The notes beneath the pieces were generated by a model. The model did not search any database and had not been told where the DNA came from. It worked only from the letters and a program-made list of their open reading frames with translations. From the NCBI RefSeq assembly GCF_900327775.1, contig NZ_OUMZ01000007.1, positions 979,606 to 1,043,605 of the forward strand: DNA of 64,000 bases, in the 5' to 3' direction. The DNA is from Roseovarius sp. EL26. Its GTDB lineage: Bacteria; Pseudomonadota; Alphaproteobacteria; Rhodobacterales; Rhodobacteraceae. Shown here piece after piece: positions 18,201 to 31,282 of the stretch. The position numbers and the translations under genes are program-made. The first letter of the stretch is position 1; the number at the start of each line of letters is the position of its first letter.

Positions 18201-19066
18201 CATTCAAAACCCGCTTTGCACCATCTCCCACAGGCCCTCTGCATCTGGGGCATGCCTATTCGGCGTGCCTTGCCCACGACATGGCACTGGCACAGGATGG
18301 GCAGTTTTACCTTCGTATTGATGATATCGACCAAAGCCGCAGCAAGCCACGATGGGAACAGCAGATCTATGAAGATCTCGCTTGGTTAGGCATAAGCTGG
18401 TCACAGCCCGTTCTGCGCCAATCAGAACGTTTGCCGCGTTATCGCGATACGTTGCAAATCCTCTGGGATCGCGGGCTACTGTACCCGTGTACCTGTTCGC
18501 GTGCAGATGTTCGCGCCGCAGCGTCAGCCCCGCAAGAAGGCATCGCGCTGCATGGTCCAGATGGGTTGGTTTACCCCGGCACATGCCGTCCAGAAACGCC
18601 GCATACAGGCCCGCTGCCCAATTTACCTCTAAGGCTTGATATGGCGCGCGCGATTAAGCTCCTCAACACACCGCTTGAGTTTCTAGAAACCGGCAGCACA
18701 CACACGGGAGAAACCGGTCAGATCCAACCTCAAAACATGGTGAAAACCGTCGGAGATGTCGCTCTGGCACGTCCAGGCATGGGGGCTTCTTATCACCTAT
18801 CAATTGTGTTGGATGACGCGGATCAAGGCATCACCCATGTCATTCGGGGCCAAGACTTGTTTGAGGCCACACAAATCCACGTCTTACTGCAACGCCTGCT
18901 AAATCTGCCAACCCCAACATATCACCATCATGGCCTGATCCGTGATGATGCAGGTAAACGTCTTGCCAAACGCGATGACGCACGTGCCATCTCAAAATAT
19001 CGCAACGAGGGGGCCACAGAAAATGACATCCGCCAAAAAGTCGGGCTTTCGCTTTCACTTGATTAA
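18197..19066 (+). CDS. gluQ: Glutamyl-Q tRNA(Asp) synthetase
   Basis: GluQ-RS attaches glutamate to queuosine at position 34 of tRNA(Asp). The 289-residue protein is a truncated GluRS catalytic domain without an anticodon-binding domain. It has the HIGH-like motif PLHLGHAYS, the KMSKS-like motif KRLAKRD and zinc-ligand cysteines (CTCSRADV, GTC). The start is a GTG overlapping the TGA of the preceding methyltransferase gene (GTGA), a coupled junction. Its end faces hisI on the other strand. Confidence 0.96.
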   Translation: MTFKTRFAPSPTGPLHLGHAYSACLAHDMALAQDGQFYLRIDDIDQSRSKPRWEQQIYEDLAWLGISWSQPVLRQSERLPRYRDTLQILWDRGLLYPCTCSRADVRAAASAPQEGIALHGPDGLVYPGTCRPETPHTGPLPNLPLRLDMARAIKLLNTPLEFLETGSTHTGETGQIQPQNMVKTVGDVALARPGMGASYHLSIVLDDADQGITHVIRGQDLFEATQIHVLLQRLLNLPTPTYHHHGLIRDDAGKRLAKRDDARAISKYRNEGATENDIRQKVGLSLSLD

Positions 19067-19107
19067 AAACATCCTGTACGGACCTGCGAAAGCGAAACCA
19101 CTAGATC

Positions 19108-19470
19108 TTACCCTTCCATAGGCGCCATCAACTCGCATTCATGCCCATCGCGTACTGCCGTATAGAAACAACTCCGCCGATTGGTGTGGCAGGCCGCTCC
19201 TACCTGCTTGATCAGCACCAGAAGGCAATCACGATCACAATCTAACCGGAAATCCACCAATTCCTGAGTATGGCCCGAGGTTTCACCCTTAATCCAGAAC
19301 GCTTGCCGTGACCGGCTCCAATAAGTGACGCGGCCAGTTGCCAGCGTCTGTGCCACGGCTTCTGCATTCATCCACGCCATCATCAGCACATCTCCGGTCT
19401 CGTGATCTTGCGCAATTGCCGGGACCAGCCCTGCCTCGTTGTATTTCAGTGTCTCTGGATCAAATTTCAT
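19108..19470 (-). CDS. hisI: Phosphoribosyl-AMP cyclohydrolase
   Basis: Third step of histidine synthesis, opening the adenine ring of PR-AMP. This is a stand-alone HisI domain of 120 residues without the HisE fusion. Metal-binding residues are seen in [14 protein letters not shown] and [13 protein letters not shown], and the substrate region is [19 protein letters not shown]. The ATG at 19470 is preferred over one six codons upstream because AAAGG is better placed and because homologues begin close to FDPETLKYN. No other his genes are nearby. Divergent from a NifU-like gene. Confidence 0.96.
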   Translation of the reverse strand: MKFDPETLKYNEAGLVPAIAQDHETGDVLMMAWMNAEAVAQTLATGRVTYWSRSRQAFWIKGETSGHTQELVDFRLDCDRDCLLVLIKQVGAACHTNRRSCFYTAVRDGHECELMAPMEG

Positions 19471-19536
19471 GTCGAAAACCTTTTGCATCTGACGCTTTGC
19501 CCACTATCTAAGAGACAGCAACACAAAGGAAAAGCC

Positions 19537-19992
19537 ATGAGCGGCGAAACCGACCTCATCAAACTCTATTCTGCCCGCATTCTGGAGCTGGCCGCCGACA
19601 TTCCGCGCCATGGCCGATTGGAATCCCCTGATGCCACAGTAAAGCGCCGCTCGCCGCTGTGCGGTTCAACAGTGACGGTTGATATCAAAGTATCCGATGG
19701 CCGCGTGTCAGGCTATGCCGCTGATGTCAAAGCCTGCGCCTTGGGTCAGGCGGCGGCCAGCATTGTTGGAGCCAATATCATCGGCTGCACACAGGATCAG
19801 GTGATTGCCGCCCGAGATGCGCTCAAATCGATGTTAAAACAGGATGGCCCAGTCCCTGATGCCCCCTTTGATGGGCTCGAGGTTCTTTTGCCTGCGCGTG
19901 ACTATAAAAATCGCCACGAGTCGATTTTGCTAACCCTCAACGCCTCAGTCGAGGCCATGGCTGAGATCAGCGCCGCCAGCAGCTGCGCCTGA
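19537..19992 (+). CDS. NifU-like/IscU-type iron-sulfur cluster scaffold protein
   Basis: A 151-residue protein with the IscU/NifU N-terminal fold and conserved cysteines in SPLCGSTVTVDI, VKACALGQAAASIV and the C-terminal SSCA. The ATG at 19537 is set by AAAGGAAAAGCC upstream; longer in-frame readings run antisense through hisI and are rejected. Such stand-alone scaffold-like proteins are widespread in alphaproteobacteria, usually away from the suf operon, and their specific target is unclear. A small membrane protein gene follows 6 bases later. Confidence 0.88.
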   Translation: MSGETDLIKLYSARILELAADIPRHGRLESPDATVKRRSPLCGSTVTVDIKVSDGRVSGYAADVKACALGQAAASIVGANIIGCTQDQVIAARDALKSMLKQDGPVPDAPFDGLEVLLPARDYKNRHESILLTLNASVEAMAEISAASSCA

Positions 19993-19998
19993 CCTGCT

Positions 19999-20193
19999 AT
20001 GTCACCTCGTAGGGTCTGGGCATATAACTTTACTGGATGGGTTCTCTTTACCCTCTCCGCACTTGGTTTTTTATGGACAACCCTCAAAGCGGGCGATGCC
20101 ATCGGTTGTGTTGCAAGTCTATTGTTCCTGATTGCCTGTTTGGTTTTCATTATACCCGTTTGGAAAATGCGCCCCCGCAAGAACCAAGACTAA
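19999..20193 (+). CDS. Small two-helix membrane protein
   Basis: A 64-residue protein with two predicted transmembrane helices (about residues 12-29 and 36-53) and a basic C-terminal tail KMRPRKNQD, which should face the cytoplasm. It starts 6 bases after the NifU-like scaffold gene on the same strand, so it is almost certainly in the same transcript. No family recognised. Confidence 0.65.
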   Translation: MSPRRVWAYNFTGWVLFTLSALGFLWTTLKAGDAIGCVASLLFLIACLVFIIPVWKMRPRKNQD

Positions 20194-20214
20194 GTTTGCA
20201 TTCTCACCACAGAT

Positions 20215-20248
20215 AAAAAAACCGCCGCGCACCCATAGGGCGGCGGCG
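20215..20248 (-). terminator. Terminator downstream of the SOS-box small protein gene
   Basis: On the minus strand, CCGCCGC...GCGGCGG forms a GC-rich stem, and the A run at 20215-20221 on the plus strand becomes a seven-T tail. It lies about 170 bases past the stop of the gene at 20419, leaving a long 3' untranslated region. Confidence 0.88.
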
Positions 20249-20418
20249 GCAAGTCATGCAAATCCTGGAGATCCAAACTGTGCCTCACGCGGGAAGAGGC
20301 AAAAACCCGCTGACAGGGACAGAAGTCGGGACAAGGGACAGTCGTCTCGGAATATGTGCATCACGCTTGGGACATAAGATGCAAGCACAGCCGGGTCAGG
20401 ATATTGCAGGCAGAAAAC
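20249..20418 (-). other. Long 3' untranslated region with GGGACA repeats
   Basis: About 170 bases between the stop of the 40-residue protein gene and its terminator. GGGACA (plus-strand reading) occurs four times: 20316-20321, 20328-20333, 20335-20340 and 20369-20374. In the transcript these read TGTCCC and stay single-stranded in simple folding by eye. A 3'-derived small RNA is possible. Confidence 0.4.
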
Positions 20419-20541
20419 TTACGTTAATCCAGGCAAGTAAAGTGCCCCGACCAAAATGACCATCAAAGCAACAACACCAAGCGCATCGCTTAGCAGGGTT
20501 TCGCGGGACGTATGGGCAACAGTTTTGATCTGGTGAAGCAT
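20419..20541 (-). CDS. 40-residue membrane protein under a LexA-type operator (candidate SOS small protein)
   Basis: Translation gives a basic N-terminus (MLHQIKTVAHTSRETLLSDA), then one hydrophobic helix (LGVVALMVILVGALYL) and a short tail PGLT. AAGGAG lies about 9 bases before the ATG. A perfect GAAC-N7-GAAC site at 20606-20620 lies 65 bases upstream, and a terminator follows downstream. The frame is below usual length cut-offs and easily missed. Its design recalls Caulobacter SidA, a 29-residue SOS-induced membrane protein that blocks division, but no sequence identity is claimed. It follows recG on the same strand. Confidence 0.72.
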   Translation of the reverse strand: MLHQIKTVAHTSRETLLSDALGVVALMVILVGALYLPGLT

Positions 20542-20605
20542 CGGTGTGGGCTCCTTTTTGATTAACAGTTGCTACTTTGTTCTCATTTTATTCACTCACT
20601 GTAAA

Positions 20606-20620
20606 GAACTTTTTAAGAAC
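20606..20620 (-). promoter_or_regulatory. LexA-type operator (GTTC-N7-GTTC)
   Basis: GAACTTTTTAAGAAC on the plus strand is GTTC-N7-GTTC on the minus strand, the consensus known for alphaproteobacterial LexA. A third GAAC at 20627-20630 extends the array. TTTACA overlaps its downstream edge as a possible -35 for the small-protein gene. The recA box in this window has the same form. Confidence 0.75.
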
Positions 20621-20634
20621 ATTAGTGAACATTT

Positions 20635-20648
20635 ATGGAATCATTCCA

Positions 20649-20649
<1 letters not shown>
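20635..20649. repeat. Palindrome at the recG stop
   Basis: ATGGAAT and ATTCCAT form a perfect 7-bp inverted repeat around one C, touching the recG stop codon. There is no T tail, so it is a poor terminator. It may protect the recG mRNA end or be an operator edge. Confidence 0.5.
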
Positions 20650-24925
<4,276 letters not shown>

Positions 24926-24998
24926 TCAAAGTGATAGGATGCAGCGCGGCAGAGGTCCAGCACTCACATGTTGAACCTCTACCTTTTGGAGGCAGCGA

Positions 24999-25718
24999 TT
25001 ATGCGCCAATCGCCAAGCGATGCCCTTTGTCCAGATCGACAGGTTGTGGGTCACGCAGGACATAACCTCGCCCCCAGACTGTCTCGATGTAGTTATCGCC
25101 TTCAGTGGCCTCTGTTAGTTTCTTACGCAACTTACAGATGAAAACGTCAATGATTTTTAATTCAGGTTCATCCATGCCACCATAGAGGTGATTCAAGAAC
25201 ATTTCCTTGGTTAATGTCGTCCCTTTGCGCAGCGACAAAAGCTCTAGCATCTGATATTCTTTTCCGGTCAGATGAACGGCTTGACCTTCGACATCGACAG
25301 TTTTGGCATCCAAGTTCACATTTATCTGCCCGGTTCTGATCACCGATTGTGAATGGCCTTTAGATCGTCGGATAATCGCGTGAATACGTGCCACCAGCTC
25401 TTCACGATGAAAAGGCTTTGTCATATAATCATCAGCCCCAAACCCGAAGCCTTTGATTTTACTATCAGTATCATCTGTTCCAGATAAAATCAGAATGGGG
25501 GTTTCGATCCGTGCCAATCGGAGCTGGCGCAGCACCTCATGGCCATTCATGTCTGGCAATCCCAGGTCCAGCAAAATCAGATCATAGTCATAAAGTTTGG
25601 CCAGATCGATGCCTTCTTCGCCCATATCCGTTGTATAGACATTTAAATTGGCATGGGTCAGCATCAGTTCGATGCTTTTTGATGTCGTAGGGTCATCTTC
25701 AACGAGCAACACGCGCAT
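24999..25718 (-). CDS. ctrA: Cell-cycle response regulator CtrA
   Basis: OmpR-family master regulator. The 239-residue protein has a receiver domain with the acidic pocket VEDDP and phosphoacceptor D51 ([11 protein letters not shown]). The winged-helix DNA-binding domain (about 125-225) contains [37 protein letters not shown], nearly diagnostic for CtrA. In Rhodobacteraceae it controls motility, gene transfer agent and c-di-GMP genes and is often non-essential. The C-terminus ends LAIGA rather than the Caulobacter double-Ala degron. A CtrA-like site lies upstream, and cckA and sciP are in the same window. Confidence 0.97.
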   Translation of the reverse strand: MRVLLVEDDPTTSKSIELMLTHANLNVYTTDMGEEGIDLAKLYDYDLILLDLGLPDMNGHEVLRQLRLARIETPILILSGTDDTDSKIKGFGFGADDYMTKPFHREELVARIHAIIRRSKGHSQSVIRTGQINVNLDAKTVDVEGQAVHLTGKEYQMLELLSLRKGTTLTKEMFLNHLYGGMDEPELKIIDVFICKLRKKLTEATEGDNYIETVWGRGYVLRDPQPVDLDKGHRLAIGA

Positions 25719-25768
25719 TAGGGTTCTCCGCTATAAAAAGTTCTCCGATTAAGCTTCGGTAAAAATGG

Positions 25769-25783
25769 TTAACTACAGATTAC
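25769..25783. promoter_or_regulatory. Candidate CtrA-binding site upstream of ctrA
   Basis: TTAACTACAGATTAC matches the TTAA-N7-TTAA consensus except for the last base. It lies about 50 bases upstream of the ctrA start and beside the end of sciP, so autoregulation is plausible. Confidence 0.45.
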
Positions 25784-25806
25784 TATAGAAGAACAAATAG
25801 TAAATA

Positions 25807-26100
25807 CTACCTATGGTTGTCTAGCTTTTTTTGCACGGTTTTATGCATTGTGGCTTTTAGCCCCGTTTTTCCAAACTGCTCAAAAGAGGAAACCCATTCG
25901 CAAAACTCTTCATCGCTGAGGCCATATTGCTGCACAGCATCGGATTGAGAAATCAACCCATACAAAACACCCCGCACCACGGCCAGCTTTCTGGAGGCCA
26001 CCCATCGCTTGGTATTTGCTTTGGGCAAATCCGCTTGCGTAAAAACCTGCCCATCCGGCAACGTCACCGCTCGCGGACCGTCGACCTTTTTCAAAAACAT
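25807..26100 (-). CDS. sciP: SciP (DUF1153), CtrA inhibitory protein
   Basis: SciP binds CtrA at target promoters and blocks transcription in Caulobacter. The 97-residue protein is the DUF1153 domain with the hallmark stretches GPRAVTLPDGQVFTQADLP, RWVASRKLAVVRGVLYGLIS and GLSDEEFCEW. The ATG at 26100 is favoured by AAAGGGG 7 bases upstream; an earlier start adds 13 residues. It sits 88 bases upstream of ctrA on the same strand, so the regulator and its inhibitor may be transcribed together. Confidence 0.93.
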   Translation of the reverse strand: MFLKKVDGPRAVTLPDGQVFTQADLPKANTKRWVASRKLAVVRGVLYGLISQSDAVQQYGLSDEEFCEWVSSFEQFGKTGLKATMHKTVQKKLDNHR

Positions 26101-26223
26101 CTCATTCCCCTTTCGCCGCATCCCCAACAGAATTGCCACAGCACGTTAACGACAAGTGAAACTGGCCCTTGAGAGTAGTTAGGATTTTCCTATATTCCGC
26201 AGTATCTGCGTCGGAGACCAACC

Positions 26224-27363
26224 ATGCCCCTTGAGACACCGCTCAATTCCCTTGGCTTTGCTAAAGCCCCTGCCGACACCCGTGTCGTCGTGGCCATGTC
26301 TGGCGGCGTCGATAGCTCCGTTGTGGCTGCGCAACTGGCAGAAGAAGGCTATGATGTCATCGGTGTCACGCTGCAGCTGTATGATCACGGCGCGGCACTC
26401 GCGAAAAAAGGGGCCTGCTGCGCTGGTATCGACATCCATGATGCCCGCCGTGTGGCCGAGGACATGGGCTTCCCCCATTACGTTTTGGATTATGAGAATA
26501 TCTTCAAAGACGCGGTGATTGATGAATTTGCCGACAGCTATCTTGCCGGGGCCACCCCTGTGCCTTGCATCCGATGCAATGAGCGGGTGAAATTCAAAGA
26601 CCTGCTGGAAACCGCCAAAGATCTTGAAGCCGACTGTATGGCCACTGGCCACTATATCCAGCGCAAGATGGGCGCGCGGGGTCCGGAACTGCATAGCGCG
26701 ACTGACGCCAACCGTGATCAAAGCTACTTCCTGTTCTCAACCACACCCGAACAGCTGGATTACCTGCGCTTTCCTCTGGGTCACTTGCCGTCCAAGGATG
26801 CAACGCGTGAACTGGCCTCGAAATACGGCCTGATGGTCGCAGACAAACCTGACAGTCAGGACATCTGTTTTGTCCCTAATGGTAATTACGCCAGCGTGAT
26901 CGAGAAACTGCGCCCCGGCGCCGCCGAACCCGGTAAAATTCTACATGCAGATGGCCGGGTACTGGGCGAACATAACGGCGTGATCCATTACACCATCGGC
27001 CAACGCCGGGGCCTTGGCATTGGTGGCCTGTCAGAACCGATCTACGTGGTGAAACTGGATGTTGATCAAAAGACCGTCACCGTTGGCCCCAAAGAACTCC
27101 TCTCAACCCGGACTGTTCCGGTGCGCGAAATCAACTGGTTGGGTGATGAACCTTTTGACAGCCGAGGCGAATGGCAGGTGTCCGTCAAGGTGCGCTCAAC
27201 CCGCCCCCCGCGTGAGGCGGTCATCAGGCCCTTGTCCCCAACCACAGCCGAAGTTGAACTGATCATCGCCGAAGAGGGTATCAGCCCCGGTCAGGCCTGT
27301 GTGTTTTATGAAAACGACAGCAGCCGCATTTTGGGTGGTGGATGGATCTGGCGTGGGCATTAA
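26224..27363 (+). CDS. mnmA: tRNA-specific 2-thiouridylase MnmA
   Basis: Adds sulfur to U34 of tRNA(Lys/Glu/Gln). The 379-residue protein has the PP-loop [15 protein letters not shown] and catalytic cysteines in [11 protein letters not shown] and GQACVFYE. The central [14 protein letters not shown] block is also typical. GGAG lies 8 bases upstream of the ATG. It is divergent from sciP and convergent with lpxB. Confidence 0.97.
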   Translation: MPLETPLNSLGFAKAPADTRVVVAMSGGVDSSVVAAQLAEEGYDVIGVTLQLYDHGAALAKKGACCAGIDIHDARRVAEDMGFPHYVLDYENIFKDAVIDEFADSYLAGATPVPCIRCNERVKFKDLLETAKDLEADCMATGHYIQRKMGARGPELHSATDANRDQSYFLFSTTPEQLDYLRFPLGHLPSKDATRELASKYGLMVADKPDSQDICFVPNGNYASVIEKLRPGAAEPGKILHADGRVLGEHNGVIHYTIGQRRGLGIGGLSEPIYVVKLDVDQKTVTVGPKELLSTRTVPVREINWLGDEPFDSRGEWQVSVKVRSTRPPREAVIRPLSPTTAEVELIIAEEGISPGQACVFYENDSSRILGGGWIWRGH

Positions 27364-27366
27364 TTC

Positions 27367-28530
27367 TCACGTCTGTGATTTTGTTATCCCGGTCAAAACG
27401 GCCTTAGCTGCACACAGGCCGGGTGCCTCGCCTCCACGACCCAAGCTGTCCATTGTCAGACGCATTGCCGCAATCTGATCATTAGGATTTTTCTGCACCT
27501 CAACCAGTTTATCCGCAATCAGATCGGCGCGACAATTTTCAAACAGGCATTCGGGAACAACCCGTGTGTCGCTGACCAGATTGACCAGCGTCGCGGTATC
27601 AATTAACGCCATACGTTTCATCAAAAACCGCGTAATCAGACTGAAGTCATACGCGATGACCATTGGCGTCTCAACGGCAGCCAGCTCCAGAGATACAGTG
27701 CCCGAGGCTGCAAGTGCCAGATCAGCCGCCCGAAATGCAGCGCGTTTGTACGCTTGTGCGGTTGCCAGATCATAGGCATTGGGGTCAATCACATGCGCGG
27801 AAACGTCCCATTCGCCAATCTGCTCTTTCACCAAATCAGCGACAGCGCCTGCCGCCGGGACAACCACTTCATAGTTCGGGTTTTGGCGTTTAAATTTCGA
27901 AATCGCCGGTCCAAAGATTGGGGATAATCGGCTAACTTCACCACGACGAGAGCCCGGCAAAGCCAGCAACACAGGTCGACTTTCAAGCTGGAATTTGTTA
28001 CGAAATTTCCTTACCTCACAATCACTTGCAAGTGTCTCCTCAACAACTGGATGACCAACAAAATCACACTCCATCCCCGCTGCCTGCATATAGGGCGGCT
28101 CAAAGGGTAATAGTGCCAAAACATGATCAATAACCTTGGCCATTTTATCTGCGCGTTTCGGTCGCCAGGCCCATACCGATGGTGCCACATAGTGCACCGT
28201 CCTGATTGAAGTTTTGGCCTTGACCAGTTTCGCAACACGAAGGCCAAAATCAGGACTATCGATGGTGATTAGAACGTCCGGTTGAACGTCTAATACAGCG
28301 TTTGCCGTTTGATGCAGTCGCCTGCGCAATTCTGGGTACTTTGGCAGCACTTCAGCCAAGCCCATAACACTCAGTTCGTCCATAGGAAACAGGCTTTTCA
28401 GGCCTTCAGCCTGCATCAACGGGCCGCCAACACCATCAAACTCAACATCCGTCAGCGATTTCAAACCGGTCATAAGGGCAGCACCCAGCTTGTCGCCAGA
28501 CGCCTCACCTGCAACCAGAAACACCCGCAT
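27367..28530 (-). CDS. lpxB: Lipid-A-disaccharide synthase
   Basis: Condenses UDP-2,3-diacylglucosamine with lipid X. The 387-residue GT-B-like protein opens with VFLVAGEASGDKLGAALM and contains HYVAPSVWAWRPKRA and LPGSRRGEVSRL, all LpxB hallmarks. Last gene of the envelope run; its ATG overlaps the lpxI stop by one base. Peripheral inner-membrane enzyme. Confidence 0.97.
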   Translation of the reverse strand: MRVFLVAGEASGDKLGAALMTGLKSLTDVEFDGVGGPLMQAEGLKSLFPMDELSVMGLAEVLPKYPELRRRLHQTANAVLDVQPDVLITIDSPDFGLRVAKLVKAKTSIRTVHYVAPSVWAWRPKRADKMAKVIDHVLALLPFEPPYMQAAGMECDFVGHPVVEETLASDCEVRKFRNKFQLESRPVLLALPGSRRGEVSRLSPIFGPAISKFKRQNPNYEVVVPAAGAVADLVKEQIGEWDVSAHVIDPNAYDLATAQAYKRAAFRAADLALAASGTVSLELAAVETPMVIAYDFSLITRFLMKRMALIDTATLVNLVSDTRVVPECLFENCRADLIADKLVEVQKNPNDQIAAMRLTMDSLGRGGEAPGLCAAKAVLTGITKSQT

Positions 28531-29333
28531 CAGAACCTCTGTGCAGAGAGGAAAATGCCAGTGTCGTTAACCGCGTCCAGCGTCTTTTCACGCTCAAGAA
28601 TCATCACACGGCCCGCCTCGATCACGATCCCATCCAACCGCGCGTTTTTGACCGCCTGTATCGTCTTAGGGCCGATCGCAGGCATATCAACCCGCAGGTC
28701 TTGCCCCTGTTTAGGCGCTTTGACCAGCACGCCACCTTTGGCATGACGGGCCTCGTCCGTTTCGGCAACAAATCGCAACAACGCATCAGTGCCTTGTAGG
28801 GTTTCAACACCAAGACATTGTCCATTACCCACGACACAGCCTTGGCCGACATCAAGCGGCGACAGGGCTGTCAGGATTTCTTGCGCCCGGGCGACATCGG
28901 CAACATTGGCCTTGCCAATCTCAGGGCCGATATGAAGGCCTTCTTCTGCTGTCAGCTCTGGCACCAGCTCGTGCGCGCCCAGCATCGTGAAACCCTGCTC
29001 TTCAAAAAATCCGATCACCTGCCTCAACAGCGCATCATCTCCAGCCTGCAAGGCCCCTAGTAAGCGCGGGGCAAAGCCCATAATCACCGGATCAAAATCT
29101 GCCGGGTTCAGCGGGGGGCGCGTCAAGGATCCTGCCAGAACAACACGTTCAACGCCTTGGTCTTTCATGGCAGCAAACAAGCCGCCAATCTTCTCGATCT
29201 GATGCACATCAACATCATTCTCAAGATCATTCGGAACACCCTTCAGACCAAAGCACAGGGCCTCGGGGTGATGCTTGGCGATCAATACCGGCAACACCCC
29301 GGCGCAGGCTATAATCGCAAGATTGTCGCTCAT
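28530..29333 (-). CDS. lpxI: UDP-2,3-diacylglucosamine pyrophosphatase LpxI
   Basis: The 267-residue DUF1009 protein is LpxI, the alphaproteobacterial replacement for LpxH. Signature regions are LAIIACAGVLPVLIA at the N-terminus and the C-terminal LVKAPKQGQDLRVDMPAIGPKTIQ, which carries the catalytic acidic residues. It hydrolyses UDP-2,3-diacylglucosamine to lipid X, the substrate of LpxB next door. It overlaps lpxA by 4 bases. Confidence 0.96.
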   Translation of the reverse strand: MSDNLAIIACAGVLPVLIAKHHPEALCFGLKGVPNDLENDVDVHQIEKIGGLFAAMKDQGVERVVLAGSLTRPPLNPADFDPVIMGFAPRLLGALQAGDDALLRQVIGFFEEQGFTMLGAHELVPELTAEEGLHIGPEIGKANVADVARAQEILTALSPLDVGQGCVVGNGQCLGVETLQGTDALLRFVAETDEARHAKGGVLVKAPKQGQDLRVDMPAIGPKTIQAVKNARLDGIVIEAGRVMILEREKTLDAVNDTGIFLSAQRF

Positions 29334-30154
29334 TTGCGATGCCCGGGTTTTGGCGTCAGGAAAGAGCGGTCTGTTTCGCCAGTGACAAATTCCACAATCT
29401 GTTTGACGTAATCGCTTTGCGCATTTTCCCCCAAGTTTTTCACACGCTCCATGAAAGAGCCGCCCGTATTTCTGGAAAGGTCCTGAAATGCAGCACGCAG
29501 TTCTGAAATATCCACGCGCGAAACACCACGACGTTTGAGACCGACCAAGTTAAGGCCGTCCAGTTCACCCCGGGCGGCCTGAACCAAACCATAAGGGATG
29601 ACATCATTGGTCACCATGGTCACCGCACCGATTATCGCTCCCTGCCCAATACGCACCCATTGATGAATGCCCGACAGGCCGCCGATGATAACGTCATCAC
29701 CAATGATGCAATGGCCAGCCAATGCTGCGTTGTTGACCACAATTACCCGATCACCAACCTGAACATCATGCGCCACATGGCAGCCTGCCATGAACAAGCC
29801 ATCATCGCCCACACGGGTCATACCACCACCGCCTTCGGTGCCGGTGTTCATAGTGACGTGTTCGCGAATGCGGTTACGTGCACCAATCACCAACTTGGTG
29901 TTTTCACCTTTGAATTTCAGATCCTGCGGAATTTCGCCAATGCAGCTGAACGGAAACACAACGGTGTCTTCGCCAATTGTGGTATCCCCTGCGACGACAA
30001 CATGCGATTTAAGCACAACCCCGTCGGCCAAAATGACATCTTCGCCGACATGACAGAACGGGCCAACCTGTACTCCCTGCCCCAACTCGGCGCCGGGCTC
30101 GACAATAGCACTGGGGTGAATTTGAGTATCTGGCCGTATCGCCATATCCATCAT
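29330..30154 (-). CDS. lpxA: UDP-N-acetylglucosamine acyltransferase
   Basis: First step of lipid A synthesis. A left-handed beta-helix of hexapeptide repeats ([22 protein letters not shown] onwards) spans most of the 274 residues, with the catalytic histidine region [12 protein letters not shown] and the C-terminal helical domain. It overlaps fabZ and lpxI, so translation is coupled. A start three codons later (30145) is also possible. Confidence 0.97.
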   Translation of the reverse strand: MMDMAIRPDTQIHPSAIVEPGAELGQGVQVGPFCHVGEDVILADGVVLKSHVVVAGDTTIGEDTVVFPFSCIGEIPQDLKFKGENTKLVIGARNRIREHVTMNTGTEGGGGMTRVGDDGLFMAGCHVAHDVQVGDRVIVVNNAALAGHCIIGDDVIIGGLSGIHQWVRIGQGAIIGAVTMVTNDVIPYGLVQAARGELDGLNLVGLKRRGVSRVDISELRAAFQDLSRNTGGSFMERVKNLGENAQSDYVKQIVEFVTGETDRSFLTPKPGHRK

Positions 30155-30615
30155 TCCTTGGGTGCGTCGATCATCGCCGCGAATTCAGCTTCGCAGGCCA
30201 CTTCACCGTCGACAGTCGCTACGCCGTGGAATTTCCAAACCTTACCACCCGGGCGACCGCGCATTGTGGTAACCTGAAGTTCAAGCACATCACCCGGCAC
30301 GACCATGCGACGGAATTTGCATTTTTCGACCGACATGAAATAGACCAACAGGCCCGCATCCTCGGCATTTAACCCCATCGACACCAGCACCGCAGAGGTC
30401 TGCGCCATGGCTTCGATGATAGTGACACCTGGCATGATCGGTTTACCCGGGAAATGCCCCTGGAAAAAAGGTTCATTAATGGTGACGTTCTTAATCCCAC
30501 GCGCGGACTTAAAACCATCAATGTCAACGACCTTGTCAAGAAACAAGAACGGATACCGATGAGGAATAAGCCGTTGGATCAGATTGATATCAGCAGATTT
30601 AAGCGGCTCGCTCAT
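30151..30615 (-). CDS. fabZ: 3-hydroxyacyl-[acyl-carrier-protein] dehydratase FabZ
   Basis: A 154-residue hotdog protein with the catalytic His in [20 protein letters not shown] and the N-terminal [14 protein letters not shown]. It dehydrates 3-hydroxyacyl-ACP in fatty acid synthesis and competes with LpxA for the hydroxyacyl pool. In E. coli lpxD lies just upstream of fabZ; here the 70-base gap to ompH leaves no room for it. Confidence 0.97.
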   Translation of the reverse strand: MSEPLKSADINLIQRLIPHRYPFLFLDKVVDIDGFKSARGIKNVTINEPFFQGHFPGKPIMPGVTIIEAMAQTSAVLVSMGLNAEDAGLLVYFMSVEKCKFRRMVVPGDVLELQVTTMRGRPGGKVWKFHGVATVDGEVACEAEFAAMIDAPKE

Positions 30616-30685
30616 CAGGTATCCTTTCGCCTGTCAGTCTTATCTTCGACCCCTAACAATTCACGCGCTCGCGAGCAAGTGACGC

Positions 30686-31282
30686 TCACTCCTGCGGCAC
30701 TGCATTTTCGGGGTCGTTCTTGGTATTTTTCACAACAAAGCCTGTGCCATCACCAATTTTTTGATCAATGCGCGTGATTGCCAAACTGGTAATATCTACG
30801 ACATCGCGTCTGAAGAGAACACTGCGCTTATCCAAAATTACTGCGCCACCGGTTTCGACCATCAGTTCAACCAAAATAGGTTCAACGGTACGCATAAACG
30901 CCACCGGAGCCAGATCTCGGTTACGTTCAAGCTCGCGCACCTTAAGATCACTTGTACGACGCAGTTCCTGAACCTTGGCATCAAAGGCGTCAGCCATACT
31001 TTTGAACTCATACGTGCTGCTCTGCGCACGCAGTTCTGTCAACAACTTTTCCTCAGCCTCAAGTTCGGCCTCGATCTGGCGGTTTTGGGTGCTTAGTTTT
31101 TCACGGGCGGCTTGATATTCAGCAGTCATTTTTTTGCCGAACAGGGTTTCAGCTAAGAGCCGCTCTGTATCCAAGACCAGCAATTCGCTTTGGATCACCC
31201 CTATCGTTTGAGCCTTTGCTGTGCCTGTCAGAAGAATTGACAGGCACAGGATTCTTAACAGCTGCCAAATCATTGGCTTCAT
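30686..31282 (-). CDS. ompH: OmpH/Skp family periplasmic chaperone
   Basis: A 198-residue secreted protein: signal peptide about residues 1-24 (LLRILCLSILLTGTAKA), then a beta-strand start (IGVIQSELLVLDTERLL). A long charged coiled coil (about 55-125) forms the Skp tentacle. It escorts outer-membrane proteins to BamA, whose gene is immediately upstream and overlaps by one base. Confidence 0.93.
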   Translation of the reverse strand: MKPMIWQLLRILCLSILLTGTAKAQTIGVIQSELLVLDTERLLAETLFGKKMTAEYQAAREKLSTQNRQIEAELEAEEKLLTELRAQSSTYEFKSMADAFDAKVQELRRTSDLKVRELERNRDLAPVAFMRTVEPILVELMVETGGAVILDKRSVLFRRDVVDITSLAITRIDQKIGDGTGFVVKNTKNDPENAVPQE

